From Kalmanozyma brasiliensis GHG001 (lineage: Eukaryota; Basidiomycota; Ustilaginomycetes; Ustilaginales), in contig NW_015961988.1 in NCBI RefSeq assembly GCF_000497045.1, positions 248,001-312,000 of the forward strand: DNA of 64,000 bases. Direction: 5' to 3'. Under the pieces are notes generated by a model. That model was not told the origin of the DNA, made no database searches, and was given only the letters and a program-made list of their open reading frames with translations. Within the stretch, counting starts at the first letter, position 1, and each line of letters opens with the position of its first letter. The position numbers and the translations under genes are program-made. This document shows positions 55,523 through 64,000 of this stretch, one piece after another.

Positions 55523-55816
55523 ATCTGCTTTACCCTTAGCAGTCTCGTTCTCGGTTCCCTCTTTCAGCATTCGCAGCATCGGTTTTTTACGTCGGACGTC
55601 TCAGCACGCAACGACTTTGTACAATCGCTTGTGATTGTGCACGCCGCACAGGCGTCGCTTTCACTTCACACACCCAAAAATAAAACCATCACAGACTCAT
55701 AATTCACATATAGCCTGTCCCAACCTTGAGCAACGGGGTCGATACTTGGAGGAAAAGATTCTTGAATCATACAACACAGGAAATGGGGGGGAGTAGAGTA
55801 CATGAGATGCAGACGA

Positions 55817-58800
55817 TTAGGCCTCGGTAGTGGCCTCGGCAGCGGGAGCAGTCTCCTCGGTCCCATTGGGAGCCGCAGCCTCCTCGACCACCTCAGCCTG
55901 CTCCTCGACGGCTTCAGTGGCGCCGTTGGGATTGTCGATGGCGTGGCGGCGTGCTGCCAGCCAGTCATTCCAACGCTGTGTCCTTCGCTTGCTCACCACC
56001 GCAGCCTTGCGATCCAGCTCGCTCTTCTCCTCGTCCGCGCGGATCCGGACGAAGACGTCCTCGGTGCCGTGAGCAAAGAAAAGCTTGAACGTGCGCAGGC
56101 AGATGCGAATCTCGAGCCCGCTGCGCGTAACGTAGCGCGTCTCAGCAGCGTCGTTGTCCGCGGTGCCGTTGCCAGAGAGCGAGCGCTTGATGAACGGAGC
56201 ATGCGCCTCGGCCGGCAGCCCCTCCGTGGGCGTCCACAGGCTGAAGCTCGACATGTAGTGCAGCCAGCTCTGCTCGACCGTCCTAGCATCGTCGAGCGTG
56301 AGATCGTCTTTCGAGAGCATCTGGACGAGCAGCGTGCACGACGAAGGAACCCATTCCAATCGGAACAGGCTCTCGTCCTTGCCGATCAGGCCCTCGGCCG
56401 CCATGCGGTCCGCAATCTGCTGTCGATAGCTCGTCAGCGTGCTCTGCGCGTTGGTGCGGTTGGCCTCCATGATGGCCTGCATCTCTTGACACTTGCTGTC
56501 CGTGGTGAGGAATTGCACCACCTTGATCATGGCACCGATCACCTTGTCGAGCGTAAAGACGATGTAGCCCTCGATGCCGTACATGTAGCGGGCGCTCTCT
56601 TCGTACGTGCCTTGGTCGACGTCGCCGTCAAACAGCTTCTCGCACATGTCGAGCAGCGTATCGTAGTAGCGCGAAGGGTGGAGCGTGAGACCGGCCTCCT
56701 CGTTGGTGGGTGCCACGGGCCCAAGGCTCGACGAGTTGGCAGCCGCGCCGACCACTGCGGCTGGCCCGCTCCCACCATCCTGAAGCCCGAGCTCGATGGC
56801 GAGCGGATTGATCTTGCTGCGCTGGGGCTGTTTCTCGGCCATCTGAGCACCGAGCGCCTTAACCTTGTGCAGACGCGAGTAGAGCAACTGCAGCAGACGG
56901 ATGAAGACAAAGTACTGGCTGTTGCAGAAGAAGTTGACGGGACGAGCTGGCGTGGCCGAGGCGTCTTCGTCGTCGACCATCTCGCGAACGCTGACGTTGT
57001 GCCCCTTCTGCGAGTCAAAGGTGGCGTCGAGATCCGTGTTGATCCACGTGGATGCCTTGGGATCCGCCGCGTCTTCGATGTCCTCCATGGCGACTTCTTT
57101 CGATGCGCTCTCGGCCTCGGTGGCTTGAGCGGCATCCGCGACAGGAGCCTTGGCTGCCGACTCTTCTCCGGAAGGGATGACAGCAATCTCAACCGCCTTG
57201 GGCGCATCTTCCATGTCCACATCCTCGGAAACGGCGGGCGCCACCGTGTTTGAAGTCTGATTGGCGAGCGCTTCGACGGCCGTGTCCACATCGGCCACAA
57301 TGGTGGGGCTCGAGGCGCGAGCGTTGGCGGAGGCCGCGGCACCGGTGGCATCGGCCGACTCCTCGGCGCCATCCTCGGTCTGCTTGGAAGTCTCGGCCTG
57401 ATTCTTGAGGATCTTCTTGCGCAGATCCGCAGCCTGCTTCTTGCCCCTTCGAGCAGCGGAGCCCGAAGCGGTGGACGAGGCATCGGTGTCGTCATCGCCA
57501 GCGGTGCCTTCGCTCCTGGCATCGTCGTCGGCGGTGCTCTTGGCTTCGTCGTCGTCCAGGTCGACGTCGCCGTTGAGCAGCTCTTCGAATTCGGCCGCGT
57601 CTACAGCAAGAAGCTTGGGCACAAAGGCGCGCAGGAAAGCCTCGATCCTCTCTCGATCGTTGGAGCTGTAGCTTCCGGTGGCTCGGTCGAGATAGCTAAA
57701 GGCGAGCTTGAGGACGTCGGTCAGGACGTGCATGTCGTCCATGACGTAGACGAGCTGGTGACGGGGTTTTGGACGTGGCAACGTCGGGTCCATGCTGAGT
57801 CTGCGTTGCTGCTGCTGAAGCTTTCTTGCCTCAATCTCGGCGATGAACGCCTTGGCGGTGATGGCCTTCTTGTCGGAAGCCTTGAAGTTGACGCCTTGGT
57901 GATCGAGACTCTTGTAGTAGTTCCTCGCATCAACCTCGCGCCAGACCTTGTTCCATTCGCGCTGCGCTCGCTTCCACTCCTCGTCCTTCTGCTTGAGTCT
58001 GTGCAGCACAATAGGCACGGACACGCACGGAGTGTCGTGAAGCGCATTGATGACCTCGAGGCCCTGCTCACGCCCGTAGACCTTCTTGATGACGCGCTGG
58101 TAGATGCTCTTGCTCTGACCGCCAAGACCCGGCTTGAGTCGGAAAGCGGCCTTCTCTTCATTGTCCATGGTCGAGATGCGCGCAGCGATGGGCTCGAGCA
58201 GCGCAATGGTGCGGAGGTTGGCCTCGATGTGGTAGTCGTACTCGTGCCTCTCCTCCTCAGAGCGGTAGAGTGCGTCCTCGTAGGGGTTCTTCTTGTGCGG
58301 GTTGAAGCCTTCGCCTTCGGAAGCCCAGGTGGGATGGCTGACCCAGCTATCGTTGAGGACCTCCCAGCACATGGGATCCCGGCCGGAGCAGGCGAGGTTG
58401 ACCTCGGACTTGGGCAGCTTGCGATACGAGGCGCCGTAGACCTTGCAGTTGTTGAGGTCGACGCGCTCCCGCAGCGGCGCAGGCACGTTTTCGACGATGG
58501 GATCCTCGTTGTCGAGCCAACCATGGCGACCCATGTCGTAGCCGCAGAGACCCTTGAACGTGGCGAAGAGCTCGCGATTGCCGCCGATGAAGAGGGCGGC
58601 TCGATCGACGAGCGTCTTGACGTCGATGATGTCCTGGGTGTAGAGATTGAGCAGCTTGAGGAAGTCGAGGTAGGTGGTGCGGTCGTCAATGTGCTTCTTG
58701 ACGCGATCAAAGAAGGCGACCTCGTCGAGCGTAGCCAGGGGAGCCTGCGGCTGACCCAGAGCGAGACCGTTGACGACGGTGCCTGGGGGAACGAGACCCG

Positions 58801-60375
58801 TCGCTTCGGCAGCGACCATACCATCGATGCCGTAGACGTGGTGCATCTGACCAGGGTGCGCAAAGGTGGGCGAGGCCGGCATGGGCTCCTGTCGGAGAGG
58901 AGGAGTGCGCTGCTCGGCCTTGTGACCGTGCTTGGATTTCTTGGTCTTGCCCGAACCAGGCTTGCCCGACTCGTTGGCGCCGCTTCGCTTCTTGCGCGAG
59001 CCGGACGAAGGCACACCGGCTGCACCAGGCATCGTGGCGGATCCCGACTTACGACTGGCGTCAGGGCCCTCTCCAGCTCGGTAGCCTTGCTGACCTTGCA
59101 TGACGCCGGGCGGCGGTCCACCAGCCGCGTTGCCGCCGAGGCCCGACGTGACCTGACCAAGCATGTTGAAGAGACCGCCGCTGGGTTGGGCTCCTGCCGT
59201 GGTGTCGGGAAGGAACTGCTTGAACTCATCGAGGAGATCCTTGGCACTGTCGAACAGAACCGTGACTTGCGCATAGACGTCGTGGATGGGGCGTTGCTCC
59301 TTCTGATACGTCTGGAGGATCTCGAGGAATTGCTTGTAGGTGTCGGGATCCTGAGAGAATCGCTGCTTGATCTTGTTGACATAGTTGATGGCGTGGTTGA
59401 ACTCGACAGGCGGACGCTTGGGGTCTTGAACGGGGGTCATAGGCCCGGTTGGGCCACCGTGGACGCCTGCGTGGCCGCTGGGGCCGGCTCCTCCAGGCGG
59501 AGCGCCGCCGCCACCGCCGGGACCCATGGGCATCGGTGACGGAGGGCGGCCGTGGCCATGGTGAGGAGGAATCGGGCCCATGGCACCGCCAGGTCCTGGG
59601 CCATGACCAGGGTGCTGAGGACCGCCAGGGCCGGAGAAGTTGCCGCCAGGACCGTGACCCATGGGATGACCCGGAGGCCCGCCCATGTAGGGCATGGCAC
59701 CGGGAGGACCGTCGTGAGCATGCGGAGGAGGAGCGTGCATGTGCGGAGGGGGCTGCTCGGCGTGTCGAGGTGCTGAGCTGTGACCCATGCCCATCCCGCC
59801 AGGGCCTCGAGGAGCGGAGGATTGGCTGGAAGGCCCTGGAGGCGGGCCGGAGGCAGCTCCGCTCATGCGCTTGAGTTCGCCTGCGATGCCGACGCCACCT
59901 GGTGTTTGGGTGGTTGTGCCGGTAGGTGTAGTGACGGTGATGAGGTTGCTCTCGCTGGGGTCCAAGCTGCATTCGATGCGGTAGCCGGGAGGCAAGAATG
60001 TGTTGAAGCCCTGGATGAGGCTGGGGTGACCGCGGAAGAGGGTGGAGACCCTCTCGATGACACCGGGGGTATCTATAGATTGGCTCTTGAACTGGAGAGG
60101 GAACGGAGGGGTTGTGGGCAAGAGTCAGTGACAGATCCAAGCAATGTCTCTGATGGGGCTTGTGATCTTGCACTTACGTCTTTCATAATATCAAGGAAAC
60201 GGTTGTAGACATCGGGATGCTCTGCAAACTGGACCTTGACCTGGTCCAGGTAGGAAAGCGCATCCTTGACGTTGAGAGTCGCCTGTAGAGCCGTAACGAA
60301 GGAGAAAGGGGGTCAGCAACGGTGATGCGATAAGGCGCACTGTTCTGTGTGGGCATAGAGGCGAACATGTACCAT
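55817..60375 (-). CDS. SIN3: Sin3 transcriptional co-repressor scaffold, three exons
   Basis: Proposed exons: 60373-60375 (ATG alone), 60178-60282 and 55817-60091, with introns of 90 and 86 bases, giving about 1460 residues. PAH1 is assembled from exons 2-3 (NVKDALSYLDQVKVQF, then VYNRFLDIMKD, then GHPSLIQGFNTFLPPGYRI). PAH2 lies at about 268-335 (FNHAINYVNKIKQRF) and PAH3 at about 490-555 (FFDRVKKHIDDRTTYLDFLKL). The HDAC-interaction domain follows at about 580-680 (LNNCKVYGASYRKLPKSE, HPTWASEGE), then the long Sin3 C-terminal region with an acidic Ala-rich insert at about 850-1000. A Pro/Gly/His/Met-rich linker separates PAH1 from PAH2. Sin3 recruits Rpd3-type deacetylases to chromatin. The start is the least certain part: the exon-2 acceptor is good and an in-frame stop lies upstream of it. 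Confidence 0.92.
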
Positions 60376-61068
60376 GATGGCGGAAGGTCAGCGTCGAACG
60401 CTGGGTGCGAACGTGTAGATATGGATGGTTCGACGAAGCTCTCTACAGCTGAAGCGTGTGACAAGGAATCAGAGCTACGCAGCTGGGAGCATGGATAAAG
60501 GTTGCGTGCTGTAATTGTAGCTGCGGCAGACGCGCGATGAGAGGCGGAGGATGGTAGCAGCGCCGGAAGTGAAGCTGACGCGTTGGCGGTAAGAGGACTG
60601 CTGGTAAAGTCGCGGCGCGAGAAAGGTCGAAAGGGGAGGTCGCGGATGTGGACGGTGCGGAAGGAATACTGTAGAGTGGCAGGGATGAATGGTCGTCGAC
60701 TGGGAAGAGGGAGAAGCGCGGGTCCAAAGACGGAAGACGGAGCGGATCACGGTTGGAGCTGCAGCGGTGCGGATGGGGCGAGCTGAGGACAAGAGAGCTG
60801 AAAAAGGGTCGTGCTCCAATCTGAATTCAGAAGACCAAGACAGACGATCAGCCCAACCTCGGCTGAATCGCGTCAGGAAGTCAGCCAGCCGGCCACCCAG
60901 CCAGCCAGCAGAGCCCTAACCGCGGGCCCGATTCGTGCCCAAGCCAGCCGCCATCTCTGGATCACTTTTGGGTTTAACAATCGAAACAAATTCTCCCCAT
61001 GTTGCAGCCTCGTTTGCTCCTTCTTCAGGAAGCGAGAACGCAGAACAGGGATCAGCTCCCACTTTAGA
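60376..61068. other. Intergenic: SIN3 upstream region and MFS 3' end
   Basis: The minus strand is C/T-rich up to about 60780, as expected of the SIN3 leader and core promoter. No gene supported. Confidence 0.5.
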
Positions 61069-63081
61069 TTAGCTCGAGTCTGAGACAACGTGAACACGGG
61101 TATCTACCATCGCAAGCAGCACAAAAGATAGAATGTAGCCGACGGTCGGGATCAGGAAGCACGTCGAGGGTAAGGCCGTCTCGATGGTCAAGCTGTACAC
61201 GACGCTGATCAGAATTGGGCTCAGTCCGTTGACAATGTTGTCAGAGATGGATAGTGCTGCGAGCCAGTCATCCGTGGGCGACGCATGGAGGCAAGGATGC
61301 AAAGTAGGATGGCCGGCTCGCTTCTGATCCTGAATGATGGCAATCGCAGCGGATGCGACTGCTGGGCCCGCGCCTGCGCCAAACGAGAGGAAGAGCGTGC
61401 CAGTGATCATAGCTGCCGCATTCGAGAAGCTGGCCGAAATCAACACAACAAGGTAGCCAACAATGTCGGCAAAGTACGACACTTTGCCAATGGCAATGTC
61501 GACAGCTGTTCTCCAGAGCACTACGGCGCGGATCGTTTCTGTCGATGTGTCTGCTGCCCCTGCATCCAGGGAGCTGTTTTGATCCAAGGGCTGTGCGATT
61601 CCTCGATCGCCTACGTCTGCAGCCTGTCTGGCATCTGCTTGCTTGAGATCCGGATCCTTGAGTCCAGCCTTGGCGAGTGCTTCGAGCTGCGCTGCTGATA
61701 GCGATGCGATGTTTCCAGGCTTGCGGATGGTGCGCTCAAACGTCACGACGAGCAGCGGAATGGCAAAGATAAGCCAGACCGCCCTGGTTGCACCGATCAG
61801 TCCTAGCAAAAGGCCGATCGCATCCGGCGTGAAGTCAAACTTGTAGCCCGCAAAGACCGCAACGTACGACAAGGCGTTGGTGCCAATGTTGCTGAAGGCG
61901 CCAGCCAGAGCAAGCCACGTCAGACGGTAATCCTTGCGCCCATCTCGTGTCACTTGAGGCAGGTAGATCGACAGTGGGCCGAGCACCTTGTGTGCGCGAA
62001 GTCTAGCGGGCGACAGCGAAAGCGTCTCTGTGTCATCATGCGCATGAGCATCGCCATCTCGACTCCTGGTCGGCGGGACCGACGCGGGCGAGTCTGCTGC
62101 ATCTACGGCAGGTGCCGGCTTGGTCTCGGGAACCAGCAGCGTCACCCAAAAGATCGCAAAGAAAAAGACCCAGCAACAGGCGACAAGAGCAGCAGGATTG
62201 CCGTGCTTGGAAGGAGCCTGAGGCGTTCCTGGAAGCGGCGGCGACGTTGGATCTGTTGGCAGCTCCAAGCCCGTGCTGGGTGTCAAGAAAAGGTCCTGAA
62301 GAGCGAGGTGCGTTCTTGCTTTCCTTGAGGTCTGAAGCGCCCAGGCCGCCAGCAGCGGTCCAAAGAAGGCACCGCAGAGAGTCGCACTGATGAGCCAGTT
62401 GAGCGCCACGGTTCGGCGTGTGGGTGGTGCAACGTCGACAATCATGACCCGCATTACGCAGAGAAACAGGCCCGTGAATCCGGTGAGGCCCGTAAGGAAG
62501 CTGCAGAGGAGGACAAAGATCATCGAAGCGGCAGGGCTGATCGGCAGCTCAGACGGGATGTCACCGAAAGGGTAGCCGAGCGGAAGGAGCGCAAAGGGGA
62601 TATAGTTGATGATGTTGGAAGCGAGCGAGATGAGCAGCATGGGTTTGCGACCCCATTTCGAGAGGCGTGGACCGTAGTAGAGCATGCTGATGCTCGAGAC
62701 GACGAAGCTAAGCATGGTAGCGGCGGCGACCACAACGCCGACCCTGCTCTCGACACCCGAGACGGCGCAGGGTCGGTCGCGATCTCGAGGAAGCCGAGGA
62801 TTCGGCTGCGTGGGCAGCAAGCCGGGATGCGTCGAATAGACGTAAGCGCACGTGTAGCTGCGGAGGCCGTCCAGATAGGACGGCACCGCACCGTAATTTG
62901 CCGCTCCCCAGAAGAGCGCGACGGCGAGAATGCGTAAGATGGGCCATTGCCGCCTGAGTCGATCCGATGCTCGAGTTGTCCAAGCCTTTGACTCCGCGAC
63001 TGAGCTGGTGTCGGCGTCGTAGTGGTGGTTAGTCGCAGTCCCGCCCAGAAGAGGGCGAGTCACGTCGGCTGTGCGTTGCAT
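61069..63081 (-). CDS. Major facilitator superfamily transporter, divergent
   Basis: 670 residues, single exon, start at the ATG of MQRTADVTRPLLG. About twelve hydrophobic helices are visible, starting with ILRILAVALFWGAANYG. The loop 2-3 motif A appears as PRLSKWGRKPMLL. Helices around SFLTGLTGFTGLFLCVMRVMI and LNWLISATLCGAFFGPLLAAW follow. A long charged central loop with a TRSRDGDAHAHDD segment lies at about 320-375, and the C-terminal half includes VSYFADIVGYLVVLISASFSNAAAM. The N-terminal LL motif (TRPLLGG) could be a vacuolar or endosomal sorting signal. It resembles fungal MFS proteins of the tetracycline-resistance-like group rather than sugar porters; substrate unknown. A loop of about 30 residues between helices 1 and 2 is Pro/Arg-rich and unusual. 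Confidence 0.82.
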   Translation of the reverse strand: MQRTADVTRPLLGGTATNHHYDADTSSVAESKAWTTRASDRLRRQWPILRILAVALFWGAANYGAVPSYLDGLRSYTCAYVYSTHPGLLPTQPNPRLPRDRDRPCAVSGVESRVGVVVAAATMLSFVVSSISMLYYGPRLSKWGRKPMLLISLASNIINYIPFALLPLGYPFGDIPSELPISPAASMIFVLLCSFLTGLTGFTGLFLCVMRVMIVDVAPPTRRTVALNWLISATLCGAFFGPLLAAWALQTSRKARTHLALQDLFLTPSTGLELPTDPTSPPLPGTPQAPSKHGNPAALVACCWVFFFAIFWVTLLVPETKPAPAVDAADSPASVPPTRSRDGDAHAHDDTETLSLSPARLRAHKVLGPLSIYLPQVTRDGRKDYRLTWLALAGAFSNIGTNALSYVAVFAGYKFDFTPDAIGLLLGLIGATRAVWLIFAIPLLVVTFERTIRKPGNIASLSAAQLEALAKAGLKDPDLKQADARQAADVGDRGIAQPLDQNSSLDAGAADTSTETIRAVVLWRTAVDIAIGKVSYFADIVGYLVVLISASFSNAAAMITGTLFLSFGAGAGPAVASAAIAIIQDQKRAGHPTLHPCLHASPTDDWLAALSISDNIVNGLSPILISVVYSLTIETALPSTCFLIPTVGYILSFVLLAMVDTRVHVVSDSS

Positions 63082-63869
63082 CGTCGCGGTGTATCTCCTT
63101 CAACGATGCCAGCGCATCGAAGAGAGCTCCACGCCGATCGCGACCTTGAGCCCAGCGACGAGGATCAAAGCTTTGCAATCAACAGTCAAAACGATGCAGG
63201 GGTCGACGAAGAGAGGCAGGGCTCAGCGGAAGGTGCGTTCCCAATCCGTTCAAAGCTCAGTCGAAAAAGTGTGACACACCCGCACGCTCGTGCTGAGGCT
63301 CAGCCAATTAAGCGCTCACTCTCAGGGTCCTTTTGGGCGCGTGCATGTGTGGTGCCGCGGCAAAATGACCAACTCGCCAACGCCTGGCATCTTGGACCTC
63401 GACGACACCTGCACACATCATGCTGCGTGTTTGATTGCGCGAATGCCTGAAGAGGTGCTTTGAAAGGAAACTACATGTATCGCGACGAATCGGACGCTCC
63501 AAGCTGCAGTCATCATCAACGCCTGAACAACGGAGAGATCTTACTGTCGGGGCTGGCAGTCGAGCAATAATACGCTAGACTCGAGAGCGCTCGACGTCTC
63601 TTGCCTCCGAGCAGAAGCTGCCTGACAGCTGGGTTGCCGCCACTTCTAGCTTGAAGGCCTTCTTTTTTGCTGCTGCTGTATGCCGGCTTCTCTTCTGCAT
63701 GTATTGCAGGCAGACGAGGTGACCTGTACCCAGGGGAATTCGATGGAGAATGCGTGGATCTGTCCGCATGTCTTCTCGAAGAACGTTGCGAAGATGCGCT
63801 GCCGTGGGATCTCGCTCTCGGCGGGGACACACGATCAGGGCTCGACGAGGAGCGACGATGCCACCATGT
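63082..63869. other. Intergenic or 3' region of the gene at the right edge
   Basis: The MFS promoter lies to the left. Two overlapping minus-strand frames at 63516-63986 and 63575-63904 are open but neither shows a family motif; part of this DNA may be the 3' end of the edge gene. Confidence 0.4.
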
Positions 63870-64000
63870 CCCGAGCTTGAGTCTTGTGGCTTGGGACAGT
63901 GCAAGATGGCGCACGTTGAGCATCACGCCCTCCCAACGCACACGCCCAGATTCCATTGCCTCGATGAGCTTGTCAAAGTCACCCATGTACAGGTACTCGA
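63870..64000 (-). CDS. Partial unrecognised gene running off the right edge
   Basis: On the minus strand the frame is open from the window end: EYLYMGDFDKLIEAMESG, then RVRWEGVMLNVRHL, a plausible globular protein sequence. The frame stays open to 63516, but past about 63890 the composition turns Arg/Ser-rich and looks non-coding, so a splice or a stop in another frame may end the protein near 63830-63900. Family not recognised; most of the gene is outside the window. Confidence 0.4.

Noticed and set aside
57728..59539. 603-codon plus-strand open frame inside SIN3
   Set aside because: Antisense shadow of conserved Sin3 coding sequence (PAH3 and the HDAC-interaction region).

Overview
The window looks like nuclear DNA of a smut-type basidiomycete (Ustilaginomycotina, Ustilago/Sporisorium-like). 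The evidence is GC-rich coding sequence with strong G/C third-position bias, long intronless ORFs beside short intron-rich housekeeping genes, short introns with GTAAGT/GTATGT-type donors, and a eukaryotic gene set (histones H3/H4, Sin3, Not4, Rps4, Rps21, cytochrome c, Vps55). Species is inferred from style only; no marker gene was compared. No tRNA, rRNA, CRISPR or intact transposon was recognised.

Layout. 0-5 kb: 3' part of a PIF1 helicase, a Cys/Met-metabolism PLP enzyme, and a convergent C2H2 transcription factor with a very long leader free of ATG. 5.7-10.5 kb: a large gene-poor gap. 10.5-18.3 kb: a Glu-rich acidic protein, a 3-ketoacyl-CoA thiolase and a divergent histone H3/H4 pair. 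20-31.6 kb: an ADAM metalloprotease, a Pho80-type cyclin, then a 3.4-kb gap dense in HMG-box recognition cores lying upstream of an HMG-box transcription factor. 32-36 kb: RPS4, whose start codon is split by an intron, then a head-to-head pair of HNH-motif genes of which one copy is broken. 36-44.7 kb: a MARVEL-like membrane protein, five-exon cytochrome c, an M13 (neprilysin-like) protease, an NSRP1-like splicing factor and Vps55. 45-55.5 kb: Not4, a degenerate repeat field, an unrecognised protein, a Dal5-type MFS transporter and RPS21. 55.8-64 kb: Sin3, a second MFS transporter and the edge of one more gene.

The genes do not form a pathway cluster; this is ordinary chromosomal housekeeping and regulatory content. 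Three regulatory layers recur: chromatin (H3, H4, Sin3), mRNA fate (Not4, NSRP1) and DNA-binding regulators with unusually long upstream regions (the C2H2 and HMG-box genes). Exon structures were worked out by hand from splice signals, reading phase and agreement with family sequence; they are strongest for H3, H4, RPS4, RPS21, cytochrome c and Vps55. The most notable observations are the HMG-site field upstream of the HMG-box gene, the HNH pair, the split AUG of RPS4 and the AUG-free leaders.
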